Shown in pieces: positions 15,961-22,989 of a stretch of DNA of 64,000 bases; positions within the stretch are counted from its first letter, which is position 1; each line of letters opens with the position of its first letter. This DNA is from DASSUW01 sp963759375 (GTDB lineage: Bacteria; Actinomycetota; Thermoleophilia; Solirubrobacterales; Solirubrobacteraceae), in NCBI GenBank assembly GCA_963759375.1, contig CAVWYY010000008.1:434001-498000 (forward strand), written 5' to 3'. Below the pieces are notes generated by a model. The model did no database searches. It was not told where the DNA came from and was given only the letters and a program-made list of their open reading frames with translations. A program made the translations under genes and the position numbers.

Positions 15961-17882
15961 CCGCAGGCGCCCTCGGCGTCGCACGCCGCAAAGAAGCGGG
16001 CGGCGATCGGAGCCGCCACCGAGCCGCCTGAGCGCCCGTTCTCGACCAGCACGGCCAGCGCGACGTCGTCCCGGTAGGCGATGAACCAGGCGTGGGTCGG
16101 GGGCGGGTCGCCACCCCCGTACTCGGCCGTCCCGCTCTTGCCGTGCACGTCGCCGGGCACGTCCGCGAGCGCGGTGCCGGTGCCCTCGGTGACGACCGCG
16201 CGGGTGAGCTCGCGCAGCGTGTCGCGGATCCCCGGGTCGAGCGGAGCGATCGCGTGCTCACGGTCACCCGCCAGCAGCCGTGGCGCGTGCCAGCGGCCTG
16301 CCGCGACGGTGGCGGCCACGCCGGCCATCGCCAACGGGCTGGACAGCGTCTCGTTCTGGCCGATCATCGCCGCGGCCCGGGCGACGAGATCCTTGCCGGG
16401 CGGGACCTGCGCCTCGGCCGCCGGCATGCCGAGCTTCAGCGGCTCGCCGAGGCCGAAGTCGCGCGCCGTGTCGCCGAGCGCAGCGGCGGGCAGGCGGCGC
16501 GTGAGCGCGATGAACGCCGTGTTGCACGACTGCGCGAAGTCCTGGCTGAACGGGACGGCGCCGGCGGCGCTGCCCTCGAAGTTCTTGAACGAGCGGCCGC
16601 CGACCGTGATCGTGCGTGGGCAGTCGACGGTCTCGTCGGTCCGCAGGCCGCGGGCCAGCAGGGCGGCGGTGGTGACGACCTTGAACGTCGAGCCGGGCGG
16701 GTAGCGGCCCTCGAGCGCGCGGTCGTAGCTCGAGTCGGCGGGCCGGTTGGCGACGGCGAGGATGTCGCCGGTCGACGGCTGAACGGCCACCAGTGCCGCC
16801 TCGTCCTCGCGGTCGCCGAGCGCCTCCTCGGCCGCGCGCTGGACGCCGAGCGAGAGCGTGGTGCGCAGGGGCCGCCCGTCCTGCCCCGCCTTGCGCAGCA
16901 GCGTCGCGTCGGGCACGCCGTCCCGGCGGATGACGATGCGCGTCTCGGCCGTGCCGCCGAGGCGCTCCTCGTACCGCGCCTCGAGGCCCGACTGGCCGAC
17001 CGCGTCGCCGGGCGCCCGCGTTCCCCCGAGCTCGTCGAGCTGCTCGGCGGTGACCGGGCCGACGGTCCCGAGCAGCGCGCGACCGAACCCGCGGCTCTCG
17101 GACAGGGGAGCTTCGCCCTCGACCACCAGAGCGCCCGGGACCCGGTCGATCGCGTCCTCGAGGGGCTCGTAGTCGCCCTTGCGCAGCGTGATCGCCTCGA
17201 CGAACTGCTGCGGCCCGGCGCCTCGCACGGCGCGCGCCAGCGCGGCACGGTCGACGTCCACGACCTCGGCCAGCGCCGCCGTCGACGCCGCGACGTCCTT
17301 GACCTTGTCGCGCTGCAACCCGACGCGGTAGACGGCCCGGTTCGTCACGAGGCCGCGGCCGTCGCGGTCGACGATGTCGCCGCGGACGGCGGGTTCCCGC
17401 GTCGTCCCGAGGCGCAGGTGCGGCCCGAGACGAGGATGGACCACCTTCGGCGACCATACGACCCGCCACTCGCCGTCGTCCCGCCGCAGCCGCATCGCCG
17501 ATTCGTACTCGAACCGGCCGATGCCCGGGACCTGCCAGGTCAGATGGATCGCCGCGCGCGCCGCGTCGCCTTCCTCGGTCACCTCTCCCAGCGTCGCGCG
17601 AACCTTCGCGCCGTCCAGGCCCCGACGGTTGGCCTCGAGATCGCGTGTAGCGGCCGCGGCGCGGTCGCTGAGCCCGCCGGCCCCGCGGTCGTCGCCGCGC
17701 GACCAGGCCGCGAGGAACCGGTTCGCCGTCTCGTCGGGCTTGGGCGACGACCCGCCCACGAACAGCCAGGCGGCCGCGCCCGCGACGACGATGACGACCA
17801 GCGCGACGCCCATGACCACGGGAGCGCGGGACGGGCGACGCGCCGCCCGGGGCGCTCGAGGGCTCTGACTGGCTCGTGGCAC
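15957..17882 (-). CDS. Class B penicillin-binding protein (peptidoglycan transpeptidase) with MecA_N/NTF2-like domain
   Basis: 641 residues. One N-terminal membrane anchor (about 22-45, APVVMGVALVVIVVAGAAAW) is followed by an NTF2-like MecA_N domain (about 50-150), a PBP dimerisation domain (RGDIVDRDGRGLVTN to about 330), and a transpeptidase domain. Active-site motifs are complete: STFK (Ser398, Lys401), SCN (452-454) and KSG (582-584). It cross-links peptidoglycan outside the membrane. The start is GTG 17882. Upstream is an AT-richer region with a TTGACA -35-like box (complement of 17914-17919) and a LexA-like palindrome. The convergent DJ-1 gene shares its CTAG stop. Confidence 0.94.
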   Translation of the reverse strand: MPRASQSPRAPRAARRPSRAPVVMGVALVVIVVAGAAAWLFVGGSSPKPDETANRFLAAWSRGDDRGAGGLSDRAAAATRDLEANRRGLDGAKVRATLGEVTEEGDAARAAIHLTWQVPGIGRFEYESAMRLRRDDGEWRVVWSPKVVHPRLGPHLRLGTTREPAVRGDIVDRDGRGLVTNRAVYRVGLQRDKVKDVAASTAALAEVVDVDRAALARAVRGAGPQQFVEAITLRKGDYEPLEDAIDRVPGALVVEGEAPLSESRGFGRALLGTVGPVTAEQLDELGGTRAPGDAVGQSGLEARYEERLGGTAETRIVIRRDGVPDATLLRKAGQDGRPLRTTLSLGVQRAAEEALGDREDEAALVAVQPSTGDILAVANRPADSSYDRALEGRYPPGSTFKVVTTAALLARGLRTDETVDCPRTITVGGRSFKNFEGSAAGAVPFSQDFAQSCNTAFIALTRRLPAAALGDTARDFGLGEPLKLGMPAAEAQVPPGKDLVARAAAMIGQNETLSSPLAMAGVAATVAAGRWHAPRLLAGDREHAIAPLDPGIRDTLRELTRAVVTEGTGTALADVPGDVHGKSGTAEYGGGDPPPTHAWFIAYRDDVALAVLVENGRSGGSVAAPIAARFFAACDAEGACG

Positions 17883-18094
17883 GAACGGGCCAAGGAAGCG
17901 GGTCGCTGACCGCTTGTCAAGGGGTCGATGACGTTACCTCAGTCTCGACTACAGCCATAGAATCAGATTCGCTTCTTCCGGCGAGCCGAGCCCAGTTGAA
18001 CCAACCTCTCGGCCGGCGCGAGCGGATCGCGCAAGCTACGAGCACGAATTCATTTCTTCCCGTCGACAGACGAACAGCTGTTCAGAGTTTGACT
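17883..18094. other. AT-richer intergenic region upstream of the PBP gene
   Basis: This stretch is visibly richer in A and T than its surroundings. It holds a TTGACA-like -35 box for the PBP gene (complement of 17914-17919) and the LexA-like palindrome. Just past it lies a second perfect palindrome, TTCGACCGGTCGAA (18098-18111), inside the MarR tail. No credible small gene was seen. Confidence 0.5.
18071..18084. promoter_or_regulatory. LexA-like (SOS box) palindrome
   Basis: CGAACAGCTGTTCA contains the perfect palindrome GAACAGCTGTTC, which fits the GAAC-N4-GTTC box recognised by actinobacterial/Gram-positive LexA. It lies about 190 bp upstream of the PBP start and just beyond the 3' end of the MarR pseudogene. 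Whether it controls the PBP gene is unknown. A chance match is possible since only 8 bases are fixed. Confidence 0.4.
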
Positions 18095-18657
18095 CTATTC
18101 GACCGGTCGAACCGAACCGCGCGCACCACGCCGCCGTCCCGGACCCTCGCGCCGGCCCGCCATCACGGGGCAGCGACCGCGCCCTCGCTGGCAGGCATCG
18201 AGATCACACAGGCGGCAGAGCCGCCGCTCCGCGTCGGGCACCACGCCCAGCTCGTGCATCACCCGCTCCGCGGCGCGCATGAGCGCCTCTTGCTCACCGG
18301 CGGTCAACAAAGCCGTCACTGAGTGCATCTCAGCATTTCTGCGCACCGCCACCCGCCGGGCGAGCCGCCTGCCTGCGGGGGTCAGAACGAGGGCTGCCGA
18401 CCGCTGGTCAGCCCCGCGCCGCCGCTCCACCAGCCGTCGCGTTCCAGGCGGTCGACGAGGCGCACGGTTCCGGAGTGCGAGAGGCCGACAATCCGCGCCA
18501 GGGCGTCGATCGAGCCACCCGCGGCCGTGCCGGCGAGCGCAACGAGCGCCTCGGCCGCCGAGACCCCGCCGGCCGGCTCAGCGGCCGCCGCCAGGCGGTC
18601 CGCGAGCGCCAGCCCGAAGGCCCCCAGGACGTTGGCGTCCCATGCCGGTGTATGCAT
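18095..18657 (-). pseudogene. MarR-family regulator with Cys-rich tail, single-base frameshift
   Basis: The start at 18657 gives MHTPAWDANVLGAFGLALAD and the winged-helix core SIDALARIVGLSHSGTVRLV with DRLERDG. At about 18431-18436 one base is missing, and the protein continues in another frame with VERRRGADQRSAALVLTPAG (the wing), ALLTAGEQEALMRAAERVM, and a tail CRLCDLDACQRGRGRCPV. That Cys pattern is characteristic of a MarR subgroup in actinobacteria and may bind metal or sense redox. Total 563 nt is one base short of whole codons. Both halves are well conserved, so decay is recent or the indel is a sequencing error. Confidence 0.82.
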
Positions 18658-18666
18658 GACTCATAC
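18650..18666. promoter_or_regulatory. Inverted repeat over the MarR start codon
   Basis: GTATG (18650-18654) and CATAC (18662-18666) face each other across the MarR start codon, within ATGTATGAGTCATGCATAC on the minus strand. MarR proteins usually bind such palindromes to repress themselves. Function inferred. Confidence 0.4.
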
Positions 18667-19025
18667 ATATCAGGAGCGACGGTCAGAAGCCGCGCGCAGG
18701 CGGCCTCGTCGGAGACGCCTGGCGAGCGTGCGGCCCTCCACCAGGCGGTGGATCGCGTCGCGACTCGAGAGTGATCGAATCTCCGGCCGGCATCACGCCC
18801 GACGTGCCGCGCGGAGCTGGCGGGCACCCCACTTCCGCGATTCGCGAGAGACGCGCGTCGCCGAGTGATTCGATCTCTTGACCTGAGGCGAACGCGCCGG
18901 CGACGGCGCATGCACATTCAGTGACGGCCACTGACACGGCGTCAGGCGTGGACCACGTGTCGGAGCCGTCTGGCCCAGAGGAGGAAATACGCGCGTGCGG
19001 CGAGTCCGCGCCCTACGCTCCCGCC
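18667..19025. other. Intergenic region with no recognisable gene
   Basis: About 360 bp between the divergent MarR pseudogene and the first S51 peptidase. No convincing coding frame. Two related direct repeats are present: GAGTGATCGAATCTC near 18770 and GAGTGATTCGATCTC near 18862. GAGGAGGAAA at about 18978 is purine-rich but too far from the ATG to be its ribosome site. Confidence 0.4.
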
Positions 19026-19763
19026 ATGTCGCGACCGCGTCAGATCCTCGCCCTGGGTGGAGGCGGTTTCTCGATGGAGGCCGGGAACCCGCTGCTCGAC
19101 GAGCATGCGCTGGCCCTGACGGGCGTCGAGTGCCCGAAGGTGTGCTTCCTCCCGACCGCGTCGGGCGACGCCGACCACTACATCGTGCGGTTCTACCGCG
19201 CGTTCGGGGCAGGCCGCTGCCAGCCGTCGCACGTCTCGCTGTTCCGGCGCGACGGCTCGCCCGCCGACCTGGCGGGCCACCTCCTCGCCCAGGACCTCGT
19301 CTACGTGGGCGGCGGGAGCCTGATCTCACTGCTCGGCACGTGGACGGCCCACGGCATCGACCTGATGCTGCGGGCCGCCTGGGAGCGCGGCGTCGTGATG
19401 GCGGGCCTGAGCGCGGGCTCGCTGTGCTGGTTCGACCACGCGATCACCGCGTTCCACGGCGAGAGCAAGCCGGTCAAGGGCCTGGGCTTCCTGCCGTTCT
19501 CCAACGCCGTGCACTACGACGACAAGCCCGAGCGGCGCTCGGCCTACCGGCTGGCGATCGCCGACGGCATGCCCGCGGGCTACGGCACCGGGGACGGCGC
19601 GGCACTGCACTTCGTCGACGACCGGCTGGCCCGTGTGGTCACGTCGCGACCCACCGCGCGGGCGTACCATGTCGCCTTCGATGGTGGCGACGTGACCGAG
19701 ACCGAGCTGGCGACGCACTTCCTGGGAGCGCCGGTGGCCGTGGAGCCGGCCCTTGCCGCCTGA
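19026..19763 (+). CDS. Peptidase S51 family (peptidase E / cyanophycinase-like), copy 1
   Basis: 245 residues. S51 serine peptidases include dipeptidase E (Asp-Xaa dipeptides) and cyanophycinase. Motifs: ILALGGGGFSME, CFLPTASGDADHYI, QDLVYVGGGSLISLLGTW, and the nucleophile elbow MAGLSAGSLCWF with Ser129. GLGFLPFSNAVHYDD supplies the later conserved His. ATG 19026 is the start closest to the fold. A paralogue follows immediately, overlapping by 11 nt, so the pair is probably co-translated. Substrate not known. Confidence 0.88.
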   Translation: MSRPRQILALGGGGFSMEAGNPLLDEHALALTGVECPKVCFLPTASGDADHYIVRFYRAFGAGRCQPSHVSLFRRDGSPADLAGHLLAQDLVYVGGGSLISLLGTWTAHGIDLMLRAAWERGVVMAGLSAGSLCWFDHAITAFHGESKPVKGLGFLPFSNAVHYDDKPERRSAYRLAIADGMPAGYGTGDGAALHFVDDRLARVVTSRPTARAYHVAFDGGDVTETELATHFLGAPVAVEPALAA

Positions 19764-20544
19764 CGGCGGGCGCCCGCCGACAATCCTCGCGATGGGCGGC
19801 GGCGGCTTCACCGCCGGCGTCGACGACCCTGCGCTCGACGAGCTCGTCCTGCACCTCACCGGGCGCCCGCGGCCGCGGATCTGCCTGCTCCCCACGGCCG
19901 GCGGCGATTCCGAGCACCAGATCCGCCGCTTCTACGAGACGTACGGCGACCGGCTGTGCGAGCCGTCGCACATCTCGCTGTTCCGGCTCGGCCGCAAGCC
20001 GGTGCCGCTGCGCGAGCACCTCCTGGGCCAGGACGCCGTCTACGTCGGGGGCGGCTCGATGGTCAACCTGCTGGCGATCTGGCGGGCCCAGGGGCTCGAC
20101 GCGATCCTGCGCGAGGCCTGGGAGGCCGGTGTCGTGCTCGCGGGCCTGAGCGCCGGCTCGATGTGCTGGTTCGAGTGGGGCGTCACGACGTCGTCGGGCG
20201 CGCCGGACACCGCTCCCGGCCTCGGCTTCCTGGCGGGCTCGAACTCCGTGCACCACGACAGCGAGCCCGCCCGGCGCCCCGTGTACCTCGACGCCGTGCG
20301 CAGCGGCGCGATCCCGCCGGGCTGGGCGGTCGACGACGGCGCCGGCCTGATCTTCCGCGGCACGGCGCTCGACGAGGTCGTCACCGCCCGCCCTGGCGCG
20401 CGCGCGTACGAGGTCACCGCCGGAGACGAGCGTCCGCTCGCCGCCCGCCCGCTCGCCACCCCCGCCGAGGCCCGCGCCACGATCCCCGCGATCGCCGAGA
20501 TGCGCCGCCTCCGCCTCGCCCGCAGCGGCGGCTTGCACGAATAA
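19753..20544 (+). CDS. Peptidase S51 family (peptidase E / cyanophycinase-like), copy 2
   Basis: 263 residues, clearly paralogous to the preceding gene: LAMGGGGFTAGVDD, CLLPTAGGDSEHQIRRFYE, QDAVYVGGGSMVNLL and LAGLSAGSMCWF with the nucleophile Ser133. Compared with copy 1 it has a longer C-terminal tail rich in Arg/Ala. Start TTG 19753 lies inside the upstream gene; the next ATG (19792) would remove the first strand. Tandem duplication followed by divergence suggests two related dipeptide or isoaspartyl substrates; this is inference. Confidence 0.85.
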   Translation: MPPDGGRPPTILAMGGGGFTAGVDDPALDELVLHLTGRPRPRICLLPTAGGDSEHQIRRFYETYGDRLCEPSHISLFRLGRKPVPLREHLLGQDAVYVGGGSMVNLLAIWRAQGLDAILREAWEAGVVLAGLSAGSMCWFEWGVTTSSGAPDTAPGLGFLAGSNSVHHDSEPARRPVYLDAVRSGAIPPGWAVDDGAGLIFRGTALDEVVTARPGARAYEVTAGDERPLAARPLATPAEARATIPAIAEMRRLRLARSGGLHE

Positions 20545-20553
20545 TCCACCGCC

Positions 20554-21769
20554 GTGCCCGAGGTCCTGAAGCTCCCGCAGTTCCGGCTGCTGTTCGGCGG
20601 CCAGGCCGTGTCCGTGATCGGCGACGCCCTCTTCCCGGTCGCGCTCGCGTTCGCGGTGCTCGACGATCTCGACGGCTCGCCCGCGCAGCTCGGGCTGGTG
20701 CTCGCGGCGCAGACGCTGCCGCTGGCCGTGCTGATCCTCGCGGCCGGCGTCTGGGCGGATCGGGTGAACCGCCGCAACCTGATGATCGCCTCCGACCTCG
20801 GGCGCTGCGCCGTGCAGGCCACGCTGGCGACGCTGCTGCTCACCGGCGAGGCCGAGCTCTGGCACGTCGTCGCTCTCGCGGCGCTCTACGGGACGTTCGA
20901 CGCCGGCTTCCAGCCCGCGCTGGGCGGCCTGGTCCCGATCGTGGCAACGCAGCAGCACCTGCAGCAGGGCAACGCGATGCTGGGCATCGCCCGCAACGTC
21001 GGCATGGTCGCCGGCCCCACGCTGGCCGGCATCCTGATCGCGCTCGACGGCCCCGGCACGGCGATCGCCATCGACGCGGCGACGTTCGCGGTCAGCGCGG
21101 CGTTCCTGCTCAGGCTCCACGTCCGCCACGAGCGGCCGCACGCGAGCGAGCACCACTTCTGGCGCGACCTGAAGGGCGGCATTGCCGAGGTCGCGAAGCG
21201 GCGGTGGATGTGGACGTTCATGCCCGCATTCACCGCGTACCACCTGCTCGCGCTGCCCTGCGTGCTGGCGCTCGGCCCCGTGATCGCCGACACCGAGCTG
21301 TCGGGGGCGGCGAGCTGGGCGGCGATCAGCACCGCCTTCGGCATCGGCACGATCCTCGGCAGCGTGCTCGTGCTCCGCACGCGGCCGCGGCACCCGATGT
21401 TCGGCGCCACGGTCGCGTTCATGGTCGCCGCCTGCCAGCCGCTGATCGTGGCCTACGGCGGGAGCACGCCGGTGATCGCCGCGCTCGAGCTGCTGACCGG
21501 GATCGCGGTCTCCTACGGGTTCACGCTGTGGGAGACGAGCCTCGGGCGCGAGATCCCCCCGCAGGCGCTGTCGCGCGTGACGTCGCTCGACTGGTTCACC
21601 ACCACCGGGGCGATGCCGATCGGCTTCGCGGTCGTGGCGCCGGTCGCCGCGCTGCTGGGCACCGAGACGACGATGCTCGTGTGCGGCCTGATCGTGATCG
21701 GGCTCTGCGGGGCCGCGCTGGCGGTCGGCGACGTGCGCCGCCTGCAGCGGCCCTCAGGCCACGCCGTAG
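20554..21769 (+). CDS. MFS transporter (12-helix, MFS_3/enterobactin-exporter-like) whose stop appears displaced
   Basis: Starts at GTG 20554, 9 bp after the S51 gene. Twelve hydrophobic segments run to about residue 400: FRLLFGGQAVSVIGDALFPV, GVWADRVNRRNLMIASDLGR (motif A), MLGIARNVGMVAGPTLAG and others, ending GLCGAALAVGDVRRLQRP. The frame then has no stop and stays open antisense through the TetR gene to 22986 (810 codons), in sequence that looks non-coding in this frame. A one-base shift near 21750 would end it at TAG 21767-21769, the expected place for a convergent neighbour. That end is used here. A single-base insertion is likely but unproven. Confidence 0.75.
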
Positions 21770-22380
21770 CCGGCCAGGCCTTCGCGCATCCGCTCCAGCG
21801 CGCGGTCGGCCTCGTCACGGACGGCGTCGGCGAGGCCCTTCGACTCGCCGGCGACGATCCGCCCGCGCGCGAAGTCCACCAGCGCCCGGTGCACGCCCAT
21901 GAGCGCGTTGGCGACCACCCACGGCTCCACGCCGCCGGCGCCGGTCTCCTCGGCGATCAGCGCGGCCAGCGAGTCGGTGTAGCCCGCGAAGATCTGCTGC
22001 TCTCGCCCGAGCAGCGCCGGGCTGGACGCGATCATCCGCGACAGCGCCGCCAGCCGCTCGCGCGTCTCGTCGTCGTACGTGGCGAGCATGCCGCGCGGCT
22101 GGCGCACGAAGCGCCCGAACGCGTCGAGCACCGACTCGCCGGGAATCCGATCCCGGATCGTCCCCAGCAGTTCCTGCTCGAACGACTCGAGGCGCCAGTA
22201 GACGAGGTCCTCCTTCGTCGGGAAGTAGTTGAAGACCGTCTTCTCCGAGACGTCCGCCTCGCGCGCGATCTCGGCCACGCTGACGCGCTCGAACCCGCGC
22301 TCGGTGAACAGCCGGCGCGCCGTCTCGGCCAGCAGCTCGCGCGTCTGCTGCTTCTTGCGCTCACGAAGTCCGGTCGCCAT
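21754..22380 (-). CDS. TetR-family transcriptional regulator
   Basis: 208 residues from ATG 22380 (MATGLRERKKQQTRELLAET). Canonical TetR HTH at about 10-55: ETARRLFTERGFERVSVAEI, then AREADVSEKTVFNYFPTKED. The C-terminal ligand domain is of the common actinobacterial type (DETRERLAALSRMIASSPALL, PWVVANALMGVHRALVDFARG). The palindrome TACAGTGACTGTA sits 6 bp upstream, overlapping the start of the divergent PNPOx-fold gene, so it probably represses both genes. Confidence 0.93.
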   Translation of the reverse strand: MATGLRERKKQQTRELLAETARRLFTERGFERVSVAEIAREADVSEKTVFNYFPTKEDLVYWRLESFEQELLGTIRDRIPGESVLDAFGRFVRQPRGMLATYDDETRERLAALSRMIASSPALLGREQQIFAGYTDSLAALIAEETGAGGVEPWVVANALMGVHRALVDFARGRIVAGESKGLADAVRDEADRALERMREGLAGYGVA

Positions 22381-22386
22381 AGTTCT

Positions 22387-22399
22387 TACAGTGACTGTA
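22387..22399. promoter_or_regulatory. Probable TetR operator TACAGTGACTGTA
   Basis: Perfect 6+1+6 palindrome located between the divergent TetR start (22380) and the GTG (22391-22393) of the PNPOx-fold gene, which it physically covers. The operator role is inferred from symmetry and position. Confidence 0.55.
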
Positions 22400-22813
22400 C
22401 AAGACATCGTCGCCGCCAACCGCTACATGGTCCTGGCCACCGCCGACGAGCAGGGCGTGCCATGGGTCACCCCGGTGTGGTTCGCCACCGAGGACCACCG
22501 ACGCTTCTACTGGATCTCCGATCCGAACACGCGTCACTCGCGCAACATCGCCGCGCGGCCGGAGATCGCGATCGCGATCTTCGACTCGACCCTCGACCCC
22601 GCCGACACCGACGCCGTCTTCATGCGGGCTCGCGCGGAGCAGGTATCGCCAGGCGAACTCGGCGTCTTCACCCGCGAGTCGGTGCGCCAAGGACTGTGGG
22701 ACACGACCGAGGCGGACGTGGCCGCGCCCGCCAAGCACCGCCTCTACCGCGCGACCGCGACAGAGCACTTCACCCTCGGCGAGGGCGACGAGCGGATTCC
22801 GCAGGCGGTCTAG
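22391..22813 (+). CDS. Pyridoxamine 5'-phosphate oxidase-fold flavin protein
   Basis: 140 residues: MTVQDIVAANRYMVLATADE, VPWVTPVWFATEDHRRFYWI, SRNIAARPEIAIAIFDST. This is the split-barrel flavin/F420-binding fold of small PNPOx-like proteins; many actinobacterial members reduce substrates with F420H2 or are stress proteins. The GTG start is covered by the TetR palindrome and there is virtually no 5' leader before the divergent TetR gene. Its TAG stop shares CTAG (22810-22813) with the convergent DUF1059 gene. Confidence 0.85.
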   Translation: MTVQDIVAANRYMVLATADEQGVPWVTPVWFATEDHRRFYWISDPNTRHSRNIAARPEIAIAIFDSTLDPADTDAVFMRARAEQVSPGELGVFTRESVRQGLWDTTEADVAAPAKHRLYRATATEHFTLGEGDERIPQAV

Positions 22814-22980
22814 GAGTCCGTCGCGTCGTAGGCCTGCTCGTGGACGAGGTCGGCGACCTCGTCCTCCTCCGGCTCGAGGTCGTGCTCGGACCGCAGGTGC
22901 TGGGTCAGGTGCGCGACGAGCTCCTCGTCGTTGGCGCCGGACACGGTGTCGCCGCACTCGTTGCATTCGATTACGCGCAT
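22810..22980 (-). CDS. Small DUF1059-family protein
   Basis: 56 residues read directly from the sequence: MRVIECNECGDTVSGANDEE, then LVAHLTQHLRSEHD, then an acidic tail ending DATDS. The N-terminal CNEC pair and the following HxxxH/H spacing give a possible CCHH-type metal site. This pattern matches the DUF1059 family of very small proteins with unknown role. The ATG at 22980 lies 9 bp upstream of the GH15 stop region on the same strand, so it could be read through from the long carbon operon. Stop shared as CTAG with the convergent PNPOx-fold gene. Confidence 0.8.
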   Translation of the reverse strand: MRVIECNECGDTVSGANDEELVAHLTQHLRSEHDLEPEEDEVADLVHEQAYDATDS

Positions 22981-22989
22981 GCGTGAGTT

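Noticed and set aside
21770..22986. The last 400 codons of the MFS frame as a real domain
   Set aside because: They lie antisense to TetR and in the wrong frame of two well-supported genes, with no recognisable fold.
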